Shown: positions 1 to 7,774, counted from the stretch's first letter. The stretch is DNA of 10,312 nt from Calditrichia bacterium (GCA_026991005.1 JALXCH010000631.1:1-10312), one strand, 5' to 3'. Notes: generated by a model not told the origin, from the sequence alone. Numbers and translations are program-made.

Positions 1-1
1 G

Positions 2-334
2 GGTGAACATGTGAAGGTGGTTGCTCTGGTGAGTAACTCCACCAGCAATCCTGTGGTAGATCCCGAGACCGGTGCCACCGAAACCGTACTGCTGCACTTC
101 GGAATCGACCGCTACCATCATGGCCGTAAACAGTTCGAATACAAAGGCATTGATCCCGAAACCGGCTACGCAATCTACGAAGGTGGTTGGACCATTCACG
201 AACCGGCGAATCGTCCCTTCCATGCGGTGGTGGATGTGATTGATAACGGAACGATCTATGAAGGGGATGAGCAGACCTATCCCTACAATTCTGCGACCTG
301 GGGTTGTCCTTATCGGGTTGTGTTAAGTAAGTAA
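2..334 (+). CDS. C-terminal part of an unrecognised protein (5' end outside window)
   Basis: The frame is open from the first bases of the window (codons GGT GAA CAT precede the GTG at 11) and ends with TAA at 332-334, so about 110 C-terminal residues of a longer protein are probably visible. A start at GTG 11 is possible but has no ribosome binding site in the few bases available. The segment is soluble-looking, rich in Gly, Tyr, His and acidic residues, with no membrane span. It contains two similar stretches, 'DPETGATE' and 'DPETGYAI', about 40 residues apart, and then a Trp/Tyr-rich tail with 'WGCPYRVV' near the end. The alternating hydrophobic pattern suggests a beta-rich terminal domain, perhaps of a secreted or periplasmic protein. 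I do not recognise the family and assign no function. A strong terminator 30 bases downstream shows that this is the last gene of its transcript. Confidence 0.7.
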   Translation, partial: GEHVKVVALVSNSTSNPVVDPETGATETVLLHFGIDRYHHGRKQFEYKGIDPETGYAIYEGGWTIHEPANRPFHAVVDVIDNGTIYEGDEQTYPYNSATWGCPYRVVLSK

Positions 335-363
335 TCTTCTCACACGCATCAACCTCCTCCATA

Positions 364-397
364 CTGCCCGGATGTGATACCATCCGGGCAGTTTTTT
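364..397 (+). terminator. Rho-independent terminator after the first gene
   Basis: A perfect 11-bp GC-rich stem (CTGCCCGGATG at 364-374 with CATCCGGGCAG at 381-391) encloses a 6-nt loop and is followed directly by six T (392-397). It lies 30 bases after the stop at 334 and separates the transcript of the first gene from the 534-codon gene at 459. Because no long A-run precedes the stem, it acts mainly on the + strand. Confidence 0.95.
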
Positions 398-458
398 GAA
401 TGGCCAAGGAAAAGCAGTCTGTCTAAGAAGAAAGTTTGAATTCCGATAATGGAAAAAG

Positions 459-2063
459 ATGAAGAAAGTACGCTTACATTGTAGGAGCTGGATGGTTAGC
501 TGGGGTGTGCTGTTGTTTATGGTGATTCCTCTTCTGGCACAGAATAGCCCTGGTTTAAGCGATTCCTTGAATTCCGCTCTGCGGGAAGAAGCCTATCAGT
601 CCCGATTAATTCAGATTAACTTTCTCCTGCACACAACCACCGCTCCGGATAGTACATTTCTTTTACTGAAAGAAGAAGCGGAATATTTTGCCGCCCTGGG
701 CGATTACCAGACGGCTCTGGAAATACTGGATGAATTGAGTGCTTCTCTTTCGGGGGAGGATCCTGGTGGCGAGGCATTTACTTCCACCACCTTTGCAGAT
801 GAACCGCTGGAGCTTTCTCCCACTCTTTTTCCTGTCTCATTACCCCGCTGGCAATGGAGCCTGGAAACCGGGGTAGATTATTCCCGGCAGGAGTACGAAA
901 TGGTTTTGCTGGAAAACGACAGCGTGGTGGTGGAGCAGTTGAGCAATCCCTTTCTTTCCCTGCGCCTAACCCACAATGGAACCTTCTCTCCCCGGGTGTC
1001 TTACCAGAGTTACCAGTATTTTCGGGCAGATCAGGTGCTGGTACAGGCCAGCTCCCTGTTTTCTCTCGGTTCCACTTTTTCTCCCTCTTTCTGGAAGGTA
1101 GATGGAGAGGTCAATCTCTACTGGCTGCATCATCAGGCGCGGGGGAGCTTTGTGGAGGGACAGTTGCGCGGCACTTTTAACCGGTTGGTGGGGACAGGTG
1201 ATCAGCTTCTATTTTATGGATTGGCCCGAGCCAAACATCATTTCCCTACCGATTCTTCCTATGGTGATGTGCTCCAGGCAGAGGTGAACCTGGGATATCA
1301 GCACTATTTTTCACCATTCACTTACCTGGAAGTTAGCTTGCGGCCGGAGATGTACCAGGAATCTCAGGTGCTGGGTTTGCGCTATGTGCAAATTCAACCG
1401 CATCTGGAATTTACCCGTCGGCAGGATTACAACCGCTATTTGACGGTGGAAGTGTACTACAATCGGCGCCAGTTTCGGAGTCGGCTGGCGTCTTCCACTA
1501 CCGGAAACACCTATGGAGCGCTCATCCCCAATTTGCTGGGAGAAGTCCCCATTTACTATCCGTTTGGTATCGCCGTACGTCTGGAGGGTGAAGATCGCCG
1601 TTACATTTCTCCGGATGTTTCCCATTCCAATTTCCGTTTTTACTCCGGGGCGGTTTCTTTGCGATATTATTTTGGAGATTACAATGCGGTGGGACTGGGA
1701 TATGTAAGCGAGAGTGAAGCCCATTACAGCTCTTCCGACTCTCAGAGTGCCTTAATTCGGCAGGAAAATTACAAGGCGCAGGGTGTTCTTTTCACCATTG
1801 AACTGTTAAATACTTCCGGTTTGATGGTGAACCTGAGTTATCAATTCACGCTGCGCACCTATCCCTATCTTATTCCTTCCGATTTTCTTAGCATATACAG
1901 CAATCGCCGGATTCACACGGTGCAGGGGGTGGGTATCATCCCCTTTGCCCGGCACTGGCAGGTGCAGTTCCTGGCCAATTACGACAACGACCGGGATCGC
2001 GACCGGGAAGGAAACGATAATTTTAACACCATTTTCAACCTGAGCCTGATCTATTCCTTTTAA
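459..2063 (+). CDS. Predicted outer-membrane beta-barrel protein with N-terminal helical segment
   Basis: 534 residues. The N terminus (MKKVRLHCRSW, then a hydrophobic run to about residue 27, 'VIPLLAQ') is a Sec signal peptide with likely cleavage near residues 27-28. Residues about 35-100 are helical; 'AEYFAALGDYQTALEILDEL' resembles a single TPR hairpin. From about residue 130 to the end the protein alternates polar and aromatic residues in many short beta strands (e.g. 'WQWSLETGVDYS', 'VSLRYYFGDYNAVGLGY') and ends '...FNLSLIYSF' with a terminal Phe, typical of BAM-inserted barrels. The exact family is not recognised; cargo and role are unknown. The ATG at 459 follows only a weak GGA. A second in-frame ATG at 492 has AGGAG at 483-487 but would lose the basic residues of the signal peptide, so 459 is preferred. 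The terminator upstream and the convergent operon downstream make it a single-gene unit. Confidence 0.88.
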   Translation: MKKVRLHCRSWMVSWGVLLFMVIPLLAQNSPGLSDSLNSALREEAYQSRLIQINFLLHTTTAPDSTFLLLKEEAEYFAALGDYQTALEILDELSASLSGEDPGGEAFTSTTFADEPLELSPTLFPVSLPRWQWSLETGVDYSRQEYEMVLLENDSVVVEQLSNPFLSLRLTHNGTFSPRVSYQSYQYFRADQVLVQASSLFSLGSTFSPSFWKVDGEVNLYWLHHQARGSFVEGQLRGTFNRLVGTGDQLLFYGLARAKHHFPTDSSYGDVLQAEVNLGYQHYFSPFTYLEVSLRPEMYQESQVLGLRYVQIQPHLEFTRRQDYNRYLTVEVYYNRRQFRSRLASSTTGNTYGALIPNLLGEVPIYYPFGIAVRLEGEDRRYISPDVSHSNFRFYSGAVSLRYYFGDYNAVGLGYVSESEAHYSSSDSQSALIRQENYKAQGVLFTIELLNTSGLMVNLSYQFTLRTYPYLIPSDFLSIYSNRRIHTVQGVGIIPFARHWQVQFLANYDNDRDRDREGNDNFNTIFNLSLIYSF

Positions 2064-2391
2064 AGTATTTTACCTCGTTGGTTTAAATGGCTCCGATTCT
2101 TTGCTTTTTTTGACTTTAGAAAGGAGAACATGACGCTTCTTTATCTCGCCCATTAATATCTTTTTTAAATTGTTAAATGTGGATGTATAGTAGCTTGTGT
2201 AGTAAGCTTACAAAATCACCGGGAACACCTCAAAATGCTCTATTAGCCAGAAATGTGCCTGTTAAATAAACGGCCTGGGTACCGGAATAACTAGATTCCA
2301 GCGCCGCGTAATAGCAGCACGAAGAATTTCCTGAAGGAATTTTTATCCATCTCTTGACAAAGAGCTGTGCCCCCGTTTTTGTTCCAACCGA
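2064..2391. other. Gene-free convergent intergenic region
   Basis: This region lies between the stop of the + strand barrel gene and the stop of the - strand DUF1302-like gene. It has stop codons in all frames and no recognisable gene. A tiny ORF (2130-2156, 8 codons) sits behind GGAG (2123-2126). Weak hairpins occur (for example GGAAT/ATTCC at about 2284-2299 and TTCC/GGAA near 2330-2340), but none has a GC-rich stem followed by a T-run on either strand, so no terminator can be assigned for either of the two converging transcripts. Confidence 0.6.
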
Positions 2392-3681
2392 TTAGAAGCT
2401 GTATTTCACTTCCAGAAAAGCACGGGAATACGCTTTATTTTTCCCGAATACACTATCTTCCGGTCCGTTGAAAATCGTCGCCCCGGCGTAAATGTTCAAC
2501 CCATCCATAAAAGCGTAATTTAAAATGGGCAGGAGGAAGTAATCCTTATCCTTCAAATTCAACACCGTAATGAGCTGGAACGTGGTAAAATCTGCCAGCT
2601 GGTACTGAATCCGGCTGGAGAGAGATTCCGTGTGGGCATCCGGGAGCATATTCAGAAGCATTCCCAGTTGCTGATACTGCCGCCGTTCGTACGCCTCGTC
2701 GAAGCGGAATAGAATGGTTTGCACAAATTGCAGGTTTAACGTCAAATCGTTAATTCCCAGATAATCCATCCCCACCACGTATTGCAGGTGGGGATTTTTT
2801 ACGAAAATATCTTTCCCATCCCGGTCGGCAGTCAGGAAGTAAGCAGCTTCCCCCTTTAAAGCAAATTTGTTGAAAGTGGTCACGAAATCCCCGCCAAAAA
2901 CGTGGTAAGGATGGTACTCGGTTTGCTGGTAAAAGAGATGTTGTATGGGGTCGAAGGTCATCCGCACCGAAGGGAATTTGTCGTGCCCGTGGTAGTAGCT
3001 CAGGGAATAATCCACGTTCCACAGAGCGGATTGTAACCGGAAACCGAGTTCGGCATTGTCGATTTTGTTTTCGGGAAGACGCGGCTCCAGCTCCTGCACC
3101 GGAAAAATTCCCATGGTATCGGGCATTTCCATGGGAATCTGGTGTGGAAGGAAATGAGGTACCACCACTGCCTCCAGATCGAAATTCCCCAGATAGGCAT
3201 CGGCTTTAAGCGCCGTCACCGGGATGCGGTAATCTTCAATTTCCGCAGAGATGTTTTTGTAATCCCAGGGATTGATGTTATCGGTAGGATTAATCCAGTC
3301 CGTTTTTCCCCAGAAGATAAACTGCTTCCCCAGGCGCAGGTCTAACCGGGAGAAGAAGAGATCCACGTACGCTTCCACCGGGAAGACTTCCATGTGGCGG
3401 ATGTTCTTTGTTCCCTCTGCCTGCGTTTCTTCGTAATTAAAATCCACCGAAGCGAAAAACGCTGCTTTTTGCGAAAAATTGTTGGCGATGGTCAGTTGCA
3501 GGCGCGTGCCCAGCCGGTCGAACGGGTAAGGTTTGTTTAAATTGGGATGAGCAAAAAATTTCAGATATCCGCCCCATTCGGCACTTTGTGCCTGTACCCC
3601 GTGGGGAAGAAAAAATAACATTAGGAGCAGCGCGTTCACCAGGATTGTTGTTTGTACAACGAACTTCTGTCCGCTCATCAT
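2392..3681 (-). CDS. DUF1302-like outer-membrane beta-barrel protein, last gene of the export operon
   Basis: 429 residues. A signal peptide (hydrophobic residues about 8-26, ending 'HGVQAQ') implies cleavage near residue 31. The mature protein is a run of amphipathic beta strands ending in 'AFLEVKYSF', a C-terminal Phe signal for outer-membrane insertion. Residues 115-141 carry the stretch LRLGKQ, FWGKTDW, NPTDNINPWDY. This pattern (a strand with R-x-G-x-Q, then WGK, then NP-D) is how I recognise DUF1302-type barrels, which commonly lie beside RND/MMPL transporters. The likely role is the outer-membrane exit or acceptor of the pathway formed with the two upstream genes; the substrate is unknown. 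Its ATG overlaps the TGA of the LolA-like gene (ATGA), indicating translational coupling, with a GA/GG-rich stretch as ribosome binding site. A second ATG follows immediately (codon 2). The family call is by pattern, not by search. Confidence 0.88.
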   Translation of the reverse strand: MMSGQKFVVQTTILVNALLLMLFFLPHGVQAQSAEWGGYLKFFAHPNLNKPYPFDRLGTRLQLTIANNFSQKAAFFASVDFNYEETQAEGTKNIRHMEVFPVEAYVDLFFSRLDLRLGKQFIFWGKTDWINPTDNINPWDYKNISAEIEDYRIPVTALKADAYLGNFDLEAVVVPHFLPHQIPMEMPDTMGIFPVQELEPRLPENKIDNAELGFRLQSALWNVDYSLSYYHGHDKFPSVRMTFDPIQHLFYQQTEYHPYHVFGGDFVTTFNKFALKGEAAYFLTADRDGKDIFVKNPHLQYVVGMDYLGINDLTLNLQFVQTILFRFDEAYERRQYQQLGMLLNMLPDAHTESLSSRIQYQLADFTTFQLITVLNLKDKDYFLLPILNYAFMDGLNIYAGATIFNGPEDSVFGKNKAYSRAFLEVKYSF

Positions 3682-4460
3682 CGCCCCCTCTGTAAATATC
3701 GCTGGGTGAAGAAAGCTGCCGGAATGTTCCGGTTAATGCGGATGTTACTGAACACCATCTCGCTGGTGTGGTTATTCTGCACGTCTTTCATAATCATATC
3801 CGTCTGGAACCAGATGCTGCCGATTTTTTCAACTCTGGGAACGGTGAGTACTTTCCACAACCGAAGCGCCCGATCGTAGTATTCCGATTTCACGGTAACC
3901 CACACATCCTGGCGAATCCAGCGAATGATTTTGCCGTAGCCAGTTTCTTTGGCCACCTTATCGCTGGCCGGCAGGCACTCAATCACATAGCAGGGATGTC
4001 CGTCCAGAGTCTCATCGGGTAAACGCCGGTAGGTCCAATCGTTTAATTTCGGTTTACCGATGTCGTAATAGGTAAAATCCGAGGACATGAAATTGCTTCC
4101 TTTCCCGCTGGAGGCAATCCGTTTTACCCGCCGTAAAGCCGGGAGGTAGAGATAGCGGTCGTCATCGGAATTTTTGTGTTCAATAATCAGAAATCCGGTA
4201 CCCTTCACATCCGGGGGAGCGATGAAGCGCATCAGCATATCGCTCTCGTCTGCGGTGCGTTTGCGGCTGTACATTTTAATTTGCCGTACCCGTTGCTCGC
4301 CCCGGGAGTTGGTCAGGATCAGCTTCACATCCGCTTCCATATCCTGCCAGCTGGTTTTATTCAGTGCTTTTTCCATGATTTGTTTACCGGTGAGCTCCTC
4401 TCCGTACAGCGTTAACACACTCAGGAGCAGGGTAAGCGCTATGATGGGATATATCTTCAT
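3678..4460 (-). CDS. LolA-like periplasmic 'outer membrane lipoprotein-sorting' protein
   Basis: 260 residues from the chosen ATG at 4460. The signal peptide is residues 1 to about 20 (MKIYPIIALTLLLSVLTLYG). The mature part shows the hallmarks of the LolA_like family usually named outer membrane lipoprotein-sorting protein: 'RFIAPPDVKGTGFLIIEH' (79-95), 'YLYLPALRRVKRI' (103-115), then 'SSGKGSNFMSSDFTYYDI' (117-134). Family members more often read GSDF where this has SSDF. Known LolA/LolB folds bind acyl chains in a half-barrel, so a periplasmic carrier for a lipid or lipidated molecule is inferred. It lies between the RND pump and the outer-membrane barrel and overlaps the barrel gene by 4 bases. 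Start choice: ATG 4460 has GAGGTG about 5 bases upstream and gives a normal signal peptide. An in-frame ATG at 4505 with GAGGAG 9 bases upstream would add 15 residues and is a real alternative. Confidence 0.92.
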   Translation of the reverse strand: MKIYPIIALTLLLSVLTLYGEELTGKQIMEKALNKTSWQDMEADVKLILTNSRGEQRVRQIKMYSRKRTADESDMLMRFIAPPDVKGTGFLIIEHKNSDDDRYLYLPALRRVKRIASSGKGSNFMSSDFTYYDIGKPKLNDWTYRRLPDETLDGHPCYVIECLPASDKVAKETGYGKIIRWIRQDVWVTVKSEYYDRALRLWKVLTVPRVEKIGSIWFQTDMIMKDVQNNHTSEMVFSNIRINRNIPAAFFTQRYLQRGR

Positions 4461-4540
4461 GGCACCACCTCTGTTTTTATATGAATGATTTGTTTCTGGG
4501 AACATGCTATTTTTCTCCTCGTCTGTACTGATTTTAGCTT

Positions 4541-6892
4541 TTATTTTGCCGCCTGTTTCTCGATGGCCCGGAAGCGCTTAATCAGGAACAGCACCGGCAA
4601 AATGGTAATGGCGCCAAAGCAGGAGGTAAACATGGCGATGGCAATGAGAATCCCCATGTGTTTTACCCCGGCAAAGATGGAAAAAGCCAGGATGGCAAAT
4701 CCCAGTCCCACCGTCAGGGCATTTAACAGAATGGGCACTCCCGCATCCTGCATGGTGTGTTTGATGCTTTCTGCACCGTCGTACTGCCGGCGCTCCAGGC
4801 GGTAGCGATGGATAAAGTGTACGGCATAATCCACACCTACCCCAATGGCAATGGAAGAGGTAAGCATGGTCACGATGTTCAGATGAATCCCCGCCCATCC
4901 CATAAAACCGAAATTGAAGATCATGGCAAAGAAAAGCGGGATGGCATTCAATAATCCCAGCACAACCGAGCGGAAAAGCAGGGAGGTTACCAGCGTAACC
5001 AGGATGAGAGAAACGATGATGCTGTAGAATTGCCCTTCCACAACCAGATCGTTGATGGCCAGGAACAGCTCCGAGGTTCCGGTGAGTTCTACCCGGGCGC
5101 TGGTGAAATTCTTGCGAATATACTCCCGGGTGCGCCGATCCAGATTGCGCAGCACGTTGCTGGATTCGGTATTCAGAAAGGCATTCACCCTGGCGGTCTG
5201 GTAGTTGTAATCCACCAGATTGGCCAGATCGTCCGGTTTACCGCTCATTTCGTAAAGCTGGAGGTATTGGGCTACGAGCTGGCGACCGGGCACTTTAAAC
5301 GTCACCTTTTTTTCCACCCAGCGGCCGTTCACTTCCACCCAATCGACGCCTTCTTCCACAACGGTATCTGGCGGGATGCAGTCGTAAGCGGGGTCGTCGG
5401 CATGCAGAACTTTATTCATGCGGCGAATGTAATCTGCCAGGGAGAGAGTGCCGCCTACATGTTCATCCTGGCGCAGGAATTTCTCCAGATTATCCATATC
5501 CCGCAACACCCGCGGTTCCTTAATCTGCCCCGCACTGTCGCCTTCCACCATTACCGTAAGAAAGGTGGTACCGGCAAAATGGGAGTTGATGTGTTCGTAA
5601 TCGATGCGAGCCGGATGATTTTTGGGGAAATTGGAGATGGTATTATTTTCCAGCACAATGCGGGGAAATCCCAGAACGGAGAAAAGAATCACCGCCAGGA
5701 TAAAGCCCAGCACCAGGTAGCGGCGTTCAATTAAAAATTCGGCGTACGCCACCGCTAGCCGATTTAACCAGCGATGTTTGCGCGGTTTTGCCGCCCGTTT
5801 GGGAAGCTTCATCAACGAGAGGGAAGCGGGAATGAAGGTAAGCGAGAATACCATGGCAATGAGCACACCCGTAGCCGTAAACGCCCCCAACTGCCCGATG
5901 GAGCCAATGCGGGAGGTGTTCAATGCCAGAAATCCAAATGCAGTGGTTACGGAGGTAATCATGACCGGGGCGTTCAGTTCGCCCATCACCTCCAGCACCA
6001 CCTCTCGGGAGCTCTTCTTCCCGGGAGCGCGGCTCATGTAATGGTTCAGGATGTGAATTCCGTCGGCAACCGCGATGGATGCCAGCAAAATAGGCAACAT
6101 ATTGGTGGAATGACTGATGGGAACCCCCAGGATCGCCATCAAACCCATGGTCCACAGCACACTGATGAGCACCACGGAGAGGGGCAATAGCACTCCCCGA
6201 AAGTTGCGGAAACTGAGGGTAAGGATGATGATAATGAGAAGAATGACCATGGGAAAGAGGGTGCCCATATCCCGCGCCATTCCGCGACCCAGGTAAAGGG
6301 TAAGAATGGGCTTTCCGGTAATATACACCCGATTGTGCAGCGAGCAGCCTTCCACGCAATCTTTCACTTCCTTGGCCGCTACTTCCGGTTTCACCGTGTT
6401 CTTCAGGAACACCATAATTCCGGCCATGGTGCGGTCTTTGGAGATGATGTTCTCGATGGGGAGGTCGCTGTGGAAAAGGGTGTATTCGTACTTCTGTACT
6501 TCTTCCCGGGTCTCCGGAGGCCGGGAGAGAATCTCTTTTACCTCCATCCCTTCTTCCGTCCCGCGAATCACCTTGATGTTAGTGGGACTCATCACTGAGT
6601 ACACATCGGGGAGCTCTTCCAGCTTCCGGGTAATCTGGAAAATTTCGCTGATGGTTTGCGGGGAAAAAAGACTGTCGCTTTCTATGGCAACCAGTACAAA
6701 GTCGCGACTGGGGAAAATTTCGTTCATGCGATCGTAAAGCAGTTTGGCGGGAATATGTTTGGGAAGCGAGCTGGTGATATCCGGATCCACTTTAATAAAT
6801 TTCATGGAATATCCAAAAAAGAGGGAAATCAGCAAAATGCTTCCAATGGTAAACCAGGCGTGATCTACCACCCAGCGTGTTACTCTAATCAT
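4541..6892 (-). CDS. MMPL-type RND superfamily transporter
   Basis: 783 residues with the duplicated RND architecture. TM1 is at about 13-33, a first periplasmic porter region at about 35-205, TM2-6 at about 212-360, TM7 at about 391-411, a second periplasmic region at about 412-620, and TM8-12 at about 622-770. Each half has the TM4/TM10-type signature with an Asp in the membrane: 'ASIAVADGIHILNHYM' (D277) and 'SIAIGVGVDYAVHFIHRYR' (D688). These fit proton-driven RND pumps of the MMPL group, which often move lipids or other hydrophobic molecules across the inner membrane. At under 800 residues it is much shorter than the roughly 1,000-residue AcrB type, with no adaptor or TolC gene nearby. 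Start: GGAGG lies 6 bases before the ATG, and ATGATTAG overlaps the end of the TetR gene by 8 bases. 80 bases separate its stop from the LolA-like start. The substrate is unknown. Confidence 0.96.
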   Translation of the reverse strand: MIRVTRWVVDHAWFTIGSILLISLFFGYSMKFIKVDPDITSSLPKHIPAKLLYDRMNEIFPSRDFVLVAIESDSLFSPQTISEIFQITRKLEELPDVYSVMSPTNIKVIRGTEEGMEVKEILSRPPETREEVQKYEYTLFHSDLPIENIISKDRTMAGIMVFLKNTVKPEVAAKEVKDCVEGCSLHNRVYITGKPILTLYLGRGMARDMGTLFPMVILLIIIILTLSFRNFRGVLLPLSVVLISVLWTMGLMAILGVPISHSTNMLPILLASIAVADGIHILNHYMSRAPGKKSSREVVLEVMGELNAPVMITSVTTAFGFLALNTSRIGSIGQLGAFTATGVLIAMVFSLTFIPASLSLMKLPKRAAKPRKHRWLNRLAVAYAEFLIERRYLVLGFILAVILFSVLGFPRIVLENNTISNFPKNHPARIDYEHINSHFAGTTFLTVMVEGDSAGQIKEPRVLRDMDNLEKFLRQDEHVGGTLSLADYIRRMNKVLHADDPAYDCIPPDTVVEEGVDWVEVNGRWVEKKVTFKVPGRQLVAQYLQLYEMSGKPDDLANLVDYNYQTARVNAFLNTESSNVLRNLDRRTREYIRKNFTSARVELTGTSELFLAINDLVVEGQFYSIIVSLILVTLVTSLLFRSVVLGLLNAIPLFFAMIFNFGFMGWAGIHLNIVTMLTSSIAIGVGVDYAVHFIHRYRLERRQYDGAESIKHTMQDAGVPILLNALTVGLGFAILAFSIFAGVKHMGILIAIAMFTSCFGAITILPVLFLIKRFRAIEKQAAK

Positions 6893-7541
6893 GGTGATCC
6901 TCCGCTTTTTGAGCGTTCGACACAGGTTGCTGCACCGGGTTCCGAAGCACCCCGTGCAGAAAAACTTCGCTAATTAACCGCGCTATTTTTTCCGGTTCAT
7001 TCAAGGTGGACTCTTCCATAAACACACCAACTCCCATCACCAGGGAACCGAATAAAGAAATTAATTGGTTCAGGGGAAAATCTTTCAAATATCCCTCCTG
7101 GCGCGCCTGCTCGAAAAGGTTGCGAATCAGAGAAAGTTTGGAGCGGATAATCGGTTGAAGTCGGGAGAGCGTTTGTTGCCGAAAGTGGGGATGAGCATTG
7201 AGATAAAGATAGAGGCGGAAATAATCGGGATGTTTCTGGAAGAAAACCATGCTCTGCCGCACCACCTCCCGGATGCGCTCGGGAGTCGAGGAGAGTCCGG
7301 GAAGGGTCTCTTCCAGATGGCGAAAGAACTCCCGAATCCCATTTTCCAGAATAGCCATCAGCAATTCATCTTTACTGCGGAAGTAATAGTAGAGGGTAGC
7401 TTTGCCCAATTCGGCTTCTTCAGCAATCAGATCCATGCTGGCGTTATGATAACCGAGGCGGGAGAAAACCGTTAACCCGGCATTCAGGATGAGGTTGAGT
7501 CGCGCCTGGCGCTCACGTCGTTTTCGATCGGCAATTCCCAT
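6885..7541 (-). CDS. TetR/AcrR-family transcriptional repressor, first gene of the operon
   Basis: 218 residues from the chosen ATG at 7541. The N-terminal DNA-binding domain is typical: helix 1 'ARLNLILNAGLTVFSRLGY' (about 13-31), then a helix-turn-helix at about 34-54 with 'ASMDLIAEEAELGKATLYYY', followed by 'FRSKDELL'. Residues about 75-200 form the variable all-helical ligand and dimer domain, whose inducer cannot be predicted. The gene leads a same-strand operon with the RND pump, LolA-like carrier and barrel, and its last 8 bases overlap the RND start. The open frame extends upstream to an ATG at 7697, but 52 extra residues would precede a normal TetR N terminus. ATG 7541 has AAAGG 6 bases upstream and lies just downstream of a promoter and palindromic operator. 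The arrangement points to autorepression relieved by the transported compound or a relative of it (inference). Confidence 0.94.
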   Translation of the reverse strand: MGIADRKRRERQARLNLILNAGLTVFSRLGYHNASMDLIAEEAELGKATLYYYFRSKDELLMAILENGIREFFRHLEETLPGLSSTPERIREVVRQSMVFFQKHPDYFRLYLYLNAHPHFRQQTLSRLQPIIRSKLSLIRNLFEQARQEGYLKDFPLNQLISLFGSLVMGVGVFMEESTLNEPEKIARLISEVFLHGVLRNPVQQPVSNAQKAEDHHD

Positions 7542-7560
7542 GGTTAACCTTTCATTCGTT

Positions 7561-7580
7561 TTTCGACTAATCAGTCGAAA
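7561..7580. promoter_or_regulatory. Palindromic operator, probable TetR site
   Basis: A perfect inverted repeat, TTTCGACT (7561-7568) and AGTCGAAA (7573-7580), has a 4-base centre. It lies 20 bases upstream of the TetR start codon, overlaps the last bases of the predicted -10 box and covers the expected transcription start. Arm size and spacing suit a TetR dimer. No second copy was found elsewhere in the window. Confidence 0.75.
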
Positions 7581-7607
7581 TATATTTAATCCCTCCTTTA
7601 TCGTCAA
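7579..7607 (-). promoter_or_regulatory. Sigma70-like promoter of the tetR-RND-lolA-like-barrel operon
   Basis: On the - strand TTGACG (7607-7602) is followed after exactly 17 bases by TATATT (7584-7579). The expected start of transcription is near 7572, inside the palindrome 7561-7580, giving a leader of about 30 bases with AAAGG before the ATG at 7541. The site was found by eye and the -35 and -10 each match the consensus at most positions. Confidence 0.7.
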
Positions 7608-7745
7608 TGAAAAATTTAAATAGTCCCGAAAAAATGAACCGGGAAAACATGGTGATCTAAAATAACTCGGGAAGTACTGGCTAAAATTATCCCTCATTTT
7701 CAGGAAAATTTCTTTAACAATAATCAGTTATAAAACAGGTATTAT

Positions 7746-7774
7746 TTGAAATTTTTCGGAAAATTTTTTATTAT
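7746..7774 (+). promoter_or_regulatory. Candidate promoter of the lipoprotein gene at 7867
   Basis: TTGAAA (7746-7751) and TATTAT (7769-7774) are separated by exactly 17 bases. Transcription would start near 7781, giving a leader of about 85 bases. The surrounding sequence is AT-rich, so chance matches are likely and confidence is moderate. Confidence 0.45.

Noticed and set aside
2350..2366. Hairpin CTCTT/AAGAG downstream of the operon as its terminator
   Set aside because: The stem is only 5 bp and no T-run follows on the - strand.
5030..5734. 234-codon open frame on the + strand
   Set aside because: It lies antisense inside the RND transporter, whose membrane topology and motifs are unmistakable; the frame is a composition shadow.
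7542..7697. Extended N terminus of the TetR protein from ATG 7697
   Set aside because: The extra 52 residues precede a normal TetR start, the segment contains the promoter and operator, and ATG 7541 has a proper ribosome binding site.
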